In this document: positions 50,301-59,869 of the stretch, in pieces
Position numbering within the stretch: the first letter of the stretch is position 1
Layout: the number at the start of each line of letters is the position of its first letter
Assembly: GCA_936450465.1 (NCBI GenBank)
Contig: OW388293.1
Location: 27,161,860-27,225,859, forward strand
Origin: Gibbula magus
Taxonomy: Eukaryota; Mollusca; Gastropoda; Trochida; Trochidae
DNA: 64,000 nucleotides
Direction of reading: 5' to 3'
The notes under the pieces: generated by a model
What the model was told of the DNA's origin: nothing
What the model saw: the letters and a program-made list of their open reading frames with translations, nothing else
The model's database searches: none
Translations under genes and position numbers: made by a program

Positions 50301-53300
50301 TTCCCATGGCTTTACGGAACCATGTACACTCATTTTTAAACTTTATTTTCCAAAGAGAGAAGGGTGGTTTACTATTAGTGTCATTATTTTTCAAATACAT
50401 TTCATCAACTTATTTCAGCAAAAAACACGTGCTACTGCCCCTTTAATACATAACACACCCACCTCTATTGAGACTGTATGGAGCCTGCAGGGCTACCGGG
50501 GAACTGTGATCTCGGACCAACACCTGACCCGACGTGGGGTCCACCAGGGACCCCGAGGGTAGACACCAGTGCTCAGCATTTGTCTGGAAAAGAAGAAATA
50601 TTAAATTTGATCTTTATAAGAAATTCTTTCACAGGCAGTTCAAATGTATCGTCTGTAACATGCCTATTCAATGAGTGTCACTGAAAGACATATCCAACAG
50701 AGTATTCTGCTAAGATATGCTTTCCCCGCTAACTTGTGAACGTTTTGTTTAATTATTGGTATGTCATTTCAATTTAACAAAGTAAAAGTTTGGGATAACT
50801 GTAAGCTGATTTCATACACCGATCAATTAAATTTTTGTGAAGTTTTGGTTGCAAATACTTTCCTAGCAATATACTGAAAGACCATTAATGTTTTCTTGCA
50901 GCACAGGTGAAGTTTAGCGCAAATATGTTGCGCAACAGAGATGAAGGACCAGTTTTCCACAGTGCGAACGAAGTGAGCAAAGGTTGGCAACGCATTTCTC
51001 TCGACTCAAATCGAAATAATTTTCAACTGACAAAGTTCAATGTTCCAAAAATTCAAACTAGACATCCATTTGTACATAGGGGTGTGATCTCTTTATCCCA
51101 ACCTTTTATGGCACAATTACTCACGTAAAAGATATTTAATTTAAAATTTTAAGCGTTCGACACTGCCTCTGGAGACGTTCTTCGGCACCATTCTCACTTT
51201 GAACTTCCGGATTTAAGGTGTGAATGAACATTCTACAGTATAAATTAAAAGGAAATGCCATTTTGCCTCCGTTCACCATCATATTTTTTCTTTTATTTTA
51301 TGTAATCTGTCCTCGCATTGTTTAAATTTGTAAAGCATTGTTTAAAAAAACAATCGAACGAAGCGTGTTAATGAAAGCAAGGGAGGTAACTCCTGATATG
51401 CATACGACAGACCAATGTTGTCGGCTTGTATTGTATTAAAACGGTATTTTATTTCCCGAAATAATGTGATATACAATAACATGGGCCGAATACAAAATGG
51501 AAATTGGGTCGGATAGGTTAACAGCTTAGAACACCAAAATGAATTATATAAATTGTTTTCCAGAATCAAACTTTTTAATACAATCATTCATACATACATT
51601 CACAAGTTACTGATTTATAATAAAGAAAGTTCACAGTATTGTACTTATGAAACCGACAATTTTTTTCTTCTAAAATTCAAATTTAAAATAAATAAATTTG
51701 CAAACTCGTATTTACTCTACTCTAATTTATAATTCTTTCTGAATCAATAATAAACAAATCTGTCCTTGCATGTCGTATTTATTGTTTTTTGAAAATTATT
51801 AAAGATCGAAAAAGGGGATTTCAGCTGAAGTTTTAATATATTTCTAAACTTTAACCACAGTCACCAAACAATTCAACCAAACTACTGCGGATAAGTAATA
51901 TTAAGTATTATTGTATCGTGCCGCAGTCAAATGGATCTGATTATTGAATTAACCGAGACCAACTGATGTGTGTACTTTCTTTTGCCTGGCAGTAAGGTTG
52001 TTTAAAAAGGGACTTAATTTATGAATTAATGTCTATAATTAAAAGTCCCTTGTGTATGGTTTAACAAAAAGAGCACACCTAGAGTGCATCGGGTTAGGGT
52101 CTTAGAGGTTGCTGGGTATGGGAATATCAATCGGCTTCACTGCTATTTTAGAATGTAATGGCCAATAAAATTAATTTTGTTCATCAATTTTGTTTTGTTT
52201 TGTCCACCAATGTGGATTATAATTTCGTTACTGGACAATACCATCCTATTTGATATGTTAGATAGATTTTATGAAGATAATAAATAATGTGATACGTAGT
52301 GAACTACAGAGATAATGGCTGTATAGATAATGGCTTTAGATATAACCTACAGGGATTTTGATTATTCGTGAGTCTTGTATCGCAAAACAATTTTAACACG
52401 AATCATAATGTGAAATTAAAAAATAAAATAATTTTAAGTGATAGACTACAAGTAGGTCTAATTTCAGAATATTTCAATTATTATGACCGCAGATCATATA
52501 CTGTTGTGATTGAAAAATCAACTAAGAATTGATTATTTACATTTTTAAAATTAAAATGCACAGATGTCAGCACCGATGTCAGCAACTGTCAGCCAACTTA
52601 AACCCCTAATATACTATATACTATTTTCCATAACATGAAACATAATATAATTACAATTTAACAAACATGTTCATGTTTAACTAAATCTACATTGCAAATT
52701 GTTTACAATACATTTTATTTCAACAAAGATATGATCTATACAGGTGACAGCTAGACGCATTCCTTTTGTGTGGAAGCCGATAGATCTATAATCATTTGCG
52801 AATTTTCCTGGCGAGCACGAGTTAACTCCCCTGTTCTCATTCACTCCTTAAATCCGGAAGTTCAAGTGAGAATGGTGCCGAAGAACGTCTCCAGAGGCAG
52901 TGTCGAACGCTTAAAATTTTAAATTAAATATCTTTTACGTGAGTAATTGTGCCATAAAAGGTGGGGATAAGGAGATCACACCCCTATGTACAAATGGATG
53001 TCTAGTCTGAATTTTTGGAACATTGAACTTTGTCAGTTGAAAATTATTTCGATTTGAGTCGAGAGAAATGCGTTGCCAACCTTTGCTCACTTCGTTCGCA
53101 CATATTGAAAACTGGTCCTTCATCTCTGTTGCGCAACATATTTGCGCTAAACTTCACCTGTGCTTGCAGGCACCTTTCATGTGCATACTTTACTTACTTA
53201 CATACATGCCATGACTAAGGAATGTACCACCTATTGCACACAAATAAACTTATCTTACCTAGCAAAGGATAAAACAACAAAAAATCTAAAATTACAAAGT

Positions 53301-54156
53301 TTATATATATTAAATGAAACAAAACTTACGACACTCAAGTTACAGTTGTAGAGTATCTGAGTCTGCCAATAAACATCTATGACGACCTCGTACCCGTTGC
53401 CGCACAGCGCAATGGTAGGCAAGAACTCTGACCTCTCTGATTGGTTGTAGAATCGTGTCCCGATTGCTCTGTAGTTCTTGCTGAACAAACACACGGACAT
53501 CTCACTCGCAAACGTTGATATCTCCATTGATACTGTGTCACCTGCAGGAAATAGCAACATTTTATAGTTTATTACACCAGAAAACATGCAGGGTTCTTAA
53601 TTTAACTAGATGTTATTAATTTTACATATGGGGCCAATTTGAGCAGGGATTTGAGGCTCTGTTGAGTTTTTGCTGCTGTATTTTTACTTTTTGGTGGGGC
53701 CCTTTCGACTTTACTGTTTTACAGCCCTTTTGTTAGGCGACTCTTTTGATCTTTTGGTTCATTATATGGGGCCTATTTGACTTGACCTCTGAGGTCATTT
53801 TGACTTTTTTATTACGCCTTTTTTTACTTTTTGGTTGGGCTTTTTGGACTTTTAGCGATCCTTTTTACTTTTCTGTTTTGCGACATATTTGACATGCATC
53901 CATTTTGATTGAATATTATGGAGGATCCACTAATAATGTTGATTATAGACTATACACATGTATTATATCCCAAGTCCCGAGAGAGTACACTGACCTGCAC
54001 AGAACCGTTCACCGGCCATATTGCCCTGGTTCTTCTCGTTGGTGTAGAGTCGGCCATCCCGCGACACCCACCCGACAGAGTTACCGTTCTTGCCTGGCAG
54101 CTTCCTGAGAGGAAACTGAGACCCAGCAATTCCGAATGAGACAATTGAGTCTTCAT
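41325..54156 (-). CDS. Two-SPRY-domain protein with C-terminal CaaX box (CVIL); last six exons, 5' end missing
   Basis: Exons, 5' to 3': 54156-53995, 53541-53330, 50583-50463, 49546-49397, 49265-49080, 41749-41325. All have GT/AG borders and join in one frame to about 418 codons. The first two exons give a SPRY domain (FPLRKLPGKNGNSVGWVSRD, then GDTVSMEI, VCLFSKNYRAIGTRF, LPTIALCGNGYEVVIDVYW). The next four give a second SPRY-like unit (YNHFEIRILDDFDD, GDLVGWGLLYL, CYLTVNRSMVLTRVIFQPAG, GFYPLVI). The tail is basic (KGHKSKRRNSKKS) and ends SKSCVIL; a CaaX box with L at the end predicts geranylgeranylation and membrane attachment. SPRY domains bind partner proteins. The acceptor at 54157 shows that at least one more exon lies upstream, but none is visible in the window. 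The last intron (7.3 kb) holds the DIRS element; earlier introns hold two other transposons. I do not recognise the family by name. Confidence 0.85.
41864..42338. repeat. 475-bp direct repeat flanking the DIRS element, copy 1
   Basis: Nearly identical to 48423-48896; a few differences are visible (cagtagc/cagaagc, ttttttt/tttttt, tttttc/ttttgc, aatta/aataa). The distal 150 bp resembles the left half of the 356-bp MITE at 50087. This copy stops at agcaaaat, where DIRS-side sequence begins. Confidence 0.9.
42891..45122 (-). CDS. DIRS tyrosine recombinase (open frame 743 codons; recombinase domain in the second half)
   Basis: The recombinase part starts at about codon 375 (near 44000), after the RNase H frame ends. 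The first half is the alternative frame of RNase H and may be only partly translated. A core-binding-type region (PSTSALYDNKWDRFQLWRRE) precedes the catalytic domain: ARVSELHAID (first Arg), SPHEIRALSTS (His682 and Arg685) and FTRAYLRD (Tyr718, the expected nucleophile). The frame is open to its stop at 42891, so this enzyme could be intact. It would cut and rejoin DNA through a 3'-phosphotyrosine to insert circular element DNA. Confidence 0.85.
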   Translation of the reverse strand: MGHSSREIRTHAYTSHKVPRRHAGLLYVNDLANRRSMVRSTVIDCSANRRETPHAQEVDVSSGLSYVNAGLYSERKAESETPSVLDKRSSESRPFAFDLPHSTSAVRDTMVDTQNTCHDRLPVRVADTNSDHLYRRLQPGLGCSLQRPSSQGHLDSVGIRVAYQPSRASSSDTGSYPLEVPSVSQQRSGCHRQLDSGSLYQQTRGHQIPFSNAEHERSLPPSRFSSDVYSSETYSGQAEFSGRFTFQNESSSVLGMDCASECHRSHRRQMGTSTDRSFRDSSQLSTSEVHQSSPRPSSSSSGCSILPVGQSLSLCLPPVQVNPGRVKQVQETSMYPILGSPLLAQETMVSVASGSSVRSPTTSSTVAQSSVTATLATPQRQLASIQPSRLAHIEQSLQQKGFAKDTSSAITRSIRPSTSALYDNKWDRFQLWRRERQLSLIPLSIPIVADFLNHLRKDCNLKAGTIEGYRSAIASVTDLEGLSVGSDVPLTKLIRSFKLQDIRSPSVFPKWDLVLVLKSLQQPPYEPLNSTSLKFLSWKTAFLIAFASTARVSELHAIDESSVAFSEHYKSASFRAIPEFLAKNQSTAAGPLGTRVYSIPALPRPNGKLDKNRLLCPVRALRWYLERTQTFRKKRRRLFLSCKQAMESEISKNTIASWLRKTIVLAYSNAEFSEAESTYSPHEIRALSTSLAAWKSVSVDQVVASCQWKSSSAFTRAYLRDVAPMIGGLSSLGPLVAAQHLSA
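44009..46071 (-). pseudogene. DIRS reverse transcriptase / RNase H, one frameshift
   Basis: RT motifs are FYSPVFLVPKND, RMIIDLKVLNKSF, ASLDLKDAYLHVPIHQ, VLPFGISVAPWLF and the catalytic YLDD. The RT frame then runs to a stop at 45073. The continuation, GWVIHPEKSELTPTHRIRFL, and RNase H (IYTDASNLGWG, HLELLAVIRAL, ATDNSTVVAYINKQ, HIPGKLNFLADSLSR) are in another frame ending at 44009. The switch lies near 45125-45160, inside the conserved LGW.IHPEKS motif, so a small indel rather than programmed shifting is the likely cause. The 5' end overlaps the gag-like frame by about 150 nt. Confidence 0.85.
45920..48020 (-). pseudogene. DIRS gag-like ORF with N-terminal zinc-binding motif, one frameshift
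   Basis: Starts at 48020 with MSAIQNKCLSCQKYLHKGD, followed by PHSSCYACFKDLPC and CLLCKD. These Cys/His pairs fit the zinc-binding N-terminus seen in animal DIRS gag proteins. A basic stretch (KPKTPKRKK) follows. The frame is broken near 47715-47735, between SELSELKAIY and the continuation STSVSSIKETNEKKFEEIEA, which runs open to 45920 and ends in an Arg/Gln-rich tail. Its role would be packaging the element's RNA. Confidence 0.75.
48423..48896. repeat. Direct repeat flanking the DIRS element, copy 2 (474 bp)
   Basis: Nearly identical to 41864-42338. On the right it continues without a break into more of the MITE-like sequence (48897-49010: aaggaaccatgtacactaat and gagagaagggtg match the right half of the 50.1-kb MITE). 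This copy is therefore the one still in its original context. Confidence 0.9.
49575..49670 (-). pseudogene. Decayed duplicate of the SPRY-gene exon at 49397-49546
   Basis: Lies just upstream of the functional exon. Its acceptor-like 'ctcctttag' is followed by GGCTACAACCACC, then GATTTTGACGACACATCCC and TCCTCCTGCTCTG, parallel to GGCTACAATCACT, GACTTTGATGACATGTCCC and TCCGCCTGCCATTGCTCTG in the real exon. An indel after TACAACCAC shifts the frame into a TGA, and no donor is visible before the next acceptor. It is best read as an old tandem exon duplication that has lost function. Confidence 0.7.
50087..50442. mobile_element. 356-bp MITE with TTAA target duplication
   Basis: TTAA lies on both sides (50083-50086 and 50443-50446). 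The ends are perfect inverted repeats, AGGGGCAGTAGCACGT, extended by T runs. The interior is AT-rich without coding potential. Half-copies of the same family form part of the direct repeats at 42.2 and 48.8 kb. It is located 20 bp from the donor of the SPRY-gene exon at 50463-50583. Confidence 0.88.
50902..53162. mobile_element. 2.26-kb element with ~327-bp TIRs and a 7-bp target duplication
   Basis: The left TIR (50902-51229) and right TIR (53162-52838) begin CACAGGTGAAGTTTAGCGC and are about 97% identical by eye in inverted orientation. Perfect CTTGCAG copies lie directly outside (50895-50901 and 53163-53169). The 1.6-kb interior is AT-rich and has no frame I recognise, so the element is non-autonomous or decayed. 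A 7-bp duplication with long TIRs does not settle a superfamily: P, Dada and hAT-like elements are possible, none proven. It lies in a SPRY-gene intron. Confidence 0.88.
53640..53890. repeat. Low-complexity 'TTTTTACTTTTTGG' degenerate repeats in intron
   Basis: Irregular copies of 'ttttactttttggtkgggc', 'ttttgactttt' and 'ttttggacttttagcg' every 30-45 bases. It is a T-rich degenerate minisatellite between two SPRY-domain exons. Confidence 0.5.
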
Positions 54157-55028
54157 CTGAAAATACACAGGATGTTTGGATTCTAGTCTTTCTTTCCTTT
54201 TATACATCTGTTATTTAGTGTCACTTGTGTTACAGAGAGTCAATGGGGAAGGGTGGAGCAATAAACTGGAACTCAGTTAGAAAGCATTGAATGTATGAAG
54301 CAATAGATGATTATTCAGCTCATATCTTCTCACATAACCTGTTACAATCCATTGATATTACTGCTTTCACTCGAAAATGGTTACCCCTCACTTTACAATA
54401 TGTGAACACTCCTTTTTTTAAAATGTCTGGATCACAGTTACCTTTGGCATGCTATAATTGTAAGGTCAGTTGCAATATATAGATAATCTCAAATTTGTTG
54501 AGAGTAAAGCTTCAACAAAGTGCCATTGATATCAACAGTATTCTGTCTGTCCATCAACTGGACAATTACTGGACCCTGGTCAATTGGTCATACATGGAAG
54601 ATAGCAAAAGACACAAGGGGGAGTCTATTCATCATACAAAATATTTTATCCTTCATTTTTAGATCTCTTTTAATTTTGGTGAGGCTATAGCACTGTGATT
54701 GTATGACTGTATGCCGATGACATCATATACCATTGTGAGTCATAAACATGATGATGTAATTGATGATATCAGGGCACTGCGCAAAATCTACAGGAAATAG
54801 TATCTCCCAGCAGAAGTTGCTCGATATCACACAGTTTTTGATGATACAAAGAAACTTCTCATATCACACAAGTAGTCATCTTCTGTCTTGTCACAGGTGT
54901 GACCAAAGGGAGGTACCTGTGTTTAACTCGTTAAAAATGTATACCACTAAAATATTATATTATTTAAATACCTATCTGTTGACTAGACCTACTTTGCCTT
55001 ACCTCCTAAGGGTAATGCTATTTCAACC
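54157..55028. other. Intron sequence between the SPRY exon and the piggyBac element
   Basis: AT-rich, with no further exon, RNA gene or repeat recognised. If the SPRY gene continues to the right, this is the start of an intron that also contains the piggyBac insertion. Confidence 0.5.
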
Positions 55029-55769
55029 TTAACCCTTAACATGCGAGCGACGGAATTATCCGGGCGGGCTATAAGCGATTCGTAGGTACCTCAATACGGA
55101 TCCCGGATCGCTTACTTAGAAGAATTCACCGCTGTCTATGTACTTGGCCATCTGCCATACCGGGTCCCGAGTCGATTGTTTCCGCGACTCGCTGCATGAG
55201 AATGGCTGTATTTATGCTTCGCGACCCGATATGAGAAAGAGGCTTTTTTCAGTGTCTGGTCAGAATGTCCAGCAAAATTCACACCAATTTGCGTGTGCAT
55301 TGTTGACCCGTAACGCATCGATAATTAGCTTTACAAAAGGCCAATTTTGTCCTGCTTCGCTCCGATGGCTACACTGCCCGGCGGCTAATTAGCACCTAAG
55401 TGTCTGCACTGCCCCGGGGTGAGATAGGCCCGTACAGGCTTATCTGTCTCGCATCCCGCCACATGGGCAGATAGCCTATGCTTATCTGTCTCGCATCTCG
55501 CTACATGGGCAGATAGCTTCTAATTACGGGAAGATATTGCGATAAGCTACCTTTCTCTCGCACTTCGTATCATATGAACCAATTGGTTGTTTCATTTTTT
55601 TTTATACCAAAGAGGAAAGAATGGCCTTTATTCCCATATAAAAATCGCAATTGCGCTAACATAACTGAAAATACAGCAATCGCACAGAGATAGGCGACTT
55701 TCGCACTTTTGAATTTTGATACATGTGGCGCATTTACCCCAACATGCCTCGGCGCTCTATTTCTAAGAA

Positions 55770-56215
55770 ACTACTTGGGATATTTTCATAATTTTTTTAT
55801 CAGTATATAGATAAAAGAATTGTCTTCAATTCCATATAAAATACGTGTATTTTCGGCAATAACTTTTGATGCGCCAGGTGTCGCGCAGAAGGTGATATTC
55901 GGCTTTGAATAAGTGGCGCTCTTAGCATATACCATCATTACGGGCTTTATAACTTGTGAACCGCAAGTCCGATTTTTATAATTTTTACATCATTGTAAAG
56001 AGAAAAACATTGTCTTCAATTCCATGTATAATGCGCATGCTTTCGGGAAGAACTCTGCATCCACGAAGCGCCGCGCCAAAAGGTATAATTTTCGCACTTC
56101 ATAACTTTTGAACCGCAAGTCCGATTTTTATAATTTTTACATCATTGTAGAGAGAAAAACATTGTCTTTAATTCCAGATATAATGCGCATGTTTTTGGGA
56201 AAGACTATGCATGCG
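55770..56215. repeat. Left-arm subterminal motif array of the piggyBac element
   Basis: Three copies, at about 55786, 55969 and 56119, share tttttataatttttacatca, ttgtaaagagaaaaac and attgtcttcaattccatgta, often followed by atgcgcatg. The last two are preceded by 'cttataacttttgaaccgcaagtccg' and are nearly identical. The same motif recurs in the right arm in the same orientation. Confidence 0.75.
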
Positions 56216-56984
56216 TGAAGCGCCGCAATATTGGTGTACGCATAAGTGAAGAAGTATGATAATATATAACTAAAATACTGTTCTTTTGATACGCAAATAT
56301 AGAGCTTTATAAATGATGAACAACTGTCATGATGGAATTTTGTTTCCAGTTTTGAAAAAAAAAATATAACATAAAAGCGAAAATATATTTGAGTACGGGA
56401 CCCGCCGCTCGGGGAAAAGCCTTTTCGTGGGAATATTTTCTCAGGAAAATATTTCACTTTTCGGAGTTTCTAAAAATGCGTGAACATTTTTGTTACTGAT
56501 GCCATTTGCGAAAGGTTTTTATTTCTAAAATTCAAATGCGAGGGCGCACCTTTCCAAACCATTTGAATTGAATTTATTATTTTATCTTTTACATTATTGA
56601 ATAAAAGACGTTTCATTCAATAAGATTTGAAGAATTATTTATATGTGTAGCGGACTGAACTGAGCAGATGGAGAATTTGATTCCTCACCACTTTTATTAC
56701 CAAAGTTCTTTTGTATCACAATTACTTTTTTAGGTATTAGTTTTTTCGTGAGCAGGGGAATTTCCGACGGGATTCGCCATGAAATAATGAGAAAAAATTC
56801 CCATGAACATGGGCGTGGTCCGTCATCTTCGGGACCGACCCACAAGTATAAATATCTACCGGGGGGTGCGCGGACCCCCCCGCTTTTGGTCGCCACCCCC
56901 CAAACTTTTTGTGCAAATTATTTTTTTTATTCTACTTTGAAATAAAGGTTCGTGTCATTCCGAGGTATGAAGGTTTCTGCTATA

Positions 56985-57240
56985 TATGTCGAGAGGGCAT
57001 GGGAACCCATTCCCAATAGAATCCGGGGTTCGTCCCATAGGTTTGTTCCTCGGAGTCTCTCGTTCTCAAAAGAGAACATGGGAAACCTGTCCCGCGATTG
57101 AATCCGGGGTCCGCCGCGGAAGACGGGGACGGGAATTCCCGGAGAGCATGGGAGTATGCTCCAATGGGTCCGGGCTCCGCCTCGAGAGACCGCTCCTTGG
57201 ATGCTCTGCTTCTCGAAAAGAGAAGTCATTCGGCAACTGA
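56985..57240. repeat. GC-rich degenerate repeats upstream of the transposase
   Basis: Three imperfect units share 'catgggaa..', 'gaatccggggtccg' and 'ctcgttctcaaaagaga' or 'ctgcttctcgaaaagaga'. Base composition is far more GC-rich than the surroundings. The segment lies 300-550 bp before the transposase start, so it may belong to its promoter or 5' leader; a possible acceptor (catttacag) sits at 57527-57535. Confidence 0.5.
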
Positions 57241-57547
57241 CAACCCGAGCTTCCCTGACACAGTAGTTTATTTTCCGGGCCTCGCGCCCGGTGCTACACG
57301 TCGCCGAGGAAATCAGAAAATGGTCCGTTTGACATATGCGTCGGAAAAATCGGCACGATGTCAGAAGCCGTCGGCGCCGTCGGCGCTTGCGGCGCAGTCG
57401 TCCTAGATGCGCCGGGAGGTTCTGAAACTGGCAAATGAACGTCCATGAAGCTCACATTCATTATCTCTGTATGTTTATTGTCTCTAATCACATGTTATAT
57501 GTTGCATACATCTAACGCATTTTCAATCATTTACAGGTTGAAGCAGA

Positions 57548-59587
57548 ATGCTGCGCGGACGTGGACGCAAGGCCCTGCGACGGCCTAAGGCGTTGCATAC
57601 TAGGACACGCAGCTTTGAAGCCGTTTCAAGCGACGACGACTTCATCAACGAGATCCATGCTGATGAAGCCTCTGATATGGAGTCAACTGACAGTGATGGT
57701 AGCAGTGGTTTAGACAGTGATGATGCATATGATCGGGACACTGTAATAGATAGTGAACATGGTGACACAGATGCTCTGAGTGATATAGAGACAGAGATTG
57801 CCAGAAAGATTCTAGCCGCCGGTAATTCCACCGAAGAAGACTTTAGTGGTTTTGAGGAGGAGTTTGCCGAAATACCACAATATAATCAAGATAATTCACA
57901 GACGTTTGATGAGTGGGTGGATGGTCCGCGGCCACGTGTAAACTTGCCTTTCACTGGTCAAACTGGGTTGCGCCAGTTCATAGAACTTCCTGAGAACCCT
58001 GAACCTATTGACTTTTTCAATTTGTTTATACATAATGATGACTATGAGGATATGGCAACGGAAACCAATAGATATTTCAAACAAGCAATGGAGGACAAAA
58101 TTCTAAGACCCCGTTCAAGAATGCAACAGTGGCAAGACACTAATGCAGAAGAGATGAAGGTATTTGTAGCCATGACAATTGCCATGTCATTGGTTGTGCA
58201 GAGAAACTTTGCTGATTACTGGTCAACAAGTGATGTTACCTCAACGCCTTTCTTCGCCAAGTGCATGCCCCGAGACAGGTTTTGGCTTCTTATAACCTAC
58301 CTACACTTGGCTGACAACAGGAGGATGCCGGGCCGTAACACCCCGTGCTTTTCACCAATAAATAAACTGGGACACTTGTATAACCGGATAGTTCACCGTT
58401 TTTCAAGAGTGTATAAACCGCATCAAAACATTTCAGTCGACGAGGGCATGGTGCCCTGGAAAGGTAACTTATCTTTCAAAGTTTATCTTCCCGACAAGCC
58501 TAAGAAGTATGGGATAAAGGCTTTCATGTTGTGTGACTCGCACAACGGATACGTTTGCAAGTTCAAAGTTCAAACTCTACACTGGAAAAACGAATGAACC
58601 GGTTTCTGAAGGTGGCAAAACTTATGATGTAGTCATGGACTTGGTGAACGACTACGTTGGACAGGGGCATCATATCTTTATGGACAACTACTATTCGTCC
58701 ACAAATCTGTACATAAATTTGTGGGAGCGGGGAATAGGTGCCACGGGGACGTTGAGAGCCAATCGAAAGGGACTTCCTGATTCAGTCAAGAAACCTAAAA
58801 AGAAAGCCAAGCAAGGGGACATGACAGTTTCTCACAACCATGGCCTACTCGTTCTTCGCTACGAAGATAGAAAATCAGTGCTTCTCATGTCTACTGTTGA
58901 AGATACACAACTTGAACAAACAGGGAAGAAGAACCGGGCAACAGGGGAACCAGTTCTCAAGCCGCGCATTGTAACAGCGTACAACAAGTACATGGGAGGT
59001 GTTGATCGGGCCGACCAGATGTTGTCGTACACGCCGTTCCGAGTGAAGACCCTGAAGTGGTGGAAACGGGTTTGGTTTCACGTTCTCAACGTTGCCATGT
59101 TAACTCTTACATCGTTTATAAAGAATACAGCAAAGATAAACCTCTAAAAACAAGTCGGGAATACAGGAAGGCTTTGGCGCAACATATAGTAACATTTGCG
59201 GACAAGGAACAAGTTCCATCACTTTGCAGACGTCCCCGTGGTCGGCCGAGCACGAGCGACGAGAGTGTCACTCGTCTTCATGGACGTCACTTTCCGACGA
59301 AGATTGAGCCTGTCGGAAGGAAGAAAAACGTCACAAGGATGTGTGTGGTATGCTCTAAGGCAAAACGCGCCGTCCTCGCAAAACAGATTGAAGAAGGCAA
59401 TGGGCCAGCAAGGAAGAAAAAACGAGTAGGCAGAGAGTCTTCTTATGAATGTACAGATTGTAATGTTTCTCTGTGCGCCGCACCATGCTTCAAACTGTTC
59501 CACACCGCCACTGACTATTCCAGGGCTTACATCACTGCCACGGAAAAAGAAAGAAATGAAGAAGGGATTGAAGAAGAAGAAAATTGA
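57548..59587 (+). pseudogene. PiggyBac transposase (DDE_Tnp_1_7), two frame-breaking lesions
   Basis: Begins MLRGRGRKALRRPK, with an acidic N-terminal region of about 100 residues. The DDE_Tnp_1_7 domain follows: FADYWSTSDVTSTPFF, NISVDEGMVPWKG (first catalytic D), KYGIKAFMLCDSHNGYV, HHIFMDNYYSSTNLY (second D) and YNKYMGGVDRADQM (third D). A cysteine-rich C-terminus (CVVCSKAK, ECTDCNVSLCAAPC) follows. The frame breaks near 58563-58577, where gttcaaa is tandemly duplicated, and near 59097-59100, where one base appears missing between NVAM and NSYIVYKEY. All catalytic residues remain, so inactivation looks recent. The enzyme would cut and paste at TTAA. A start near 57548 fits the family, but a spliced leader is possible. 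Confidence 0.9.
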
Positions 59588-59742
59588 AAGTAAAGAGAGC
59601 CGAAGTGTGGACAACCAGTATATACACATTATATACATACCTTGTTAGGTCCCTAAAGCTGTTCTGCGCACAACCGCAGGTAAATATTGTGTATATTTGT
59701 ACCTAAATGCATTGTAATTTCATTGTTATACATGTCATTGCA

Positions 59743-59748
59743 AATAAA
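59743..59748 (+). terminator. Poly(A) signal after the piggyBac transposase
   Basis: AATAAA 156 nt past the transposase stop codon, in an AT-rich context; the first such hexamer downstream. Confidence 0.5.
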
Positions 59749-59869
59749 ATATTTTTTATTTTATCAAAGAGACAGAGAAAGTGAATGCGAGCTTTCATTG
59801 GAAGTTCAACCAGAACCACATCATAAAAAAACCCCATAAATGCTGAACCGGGTGGCCGATTTTCATAAA

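Noticed and set aside
51230..52837. Transposase gene inside the long-TIR element
   Set aside because: Only short AT-rich frames; no domain or catalytic motif visible.
50907..53123. Two identical ~60-codon frames in opposite orientation
   Set aside because: They are the two copies of the long TIR, not duplicated genes.
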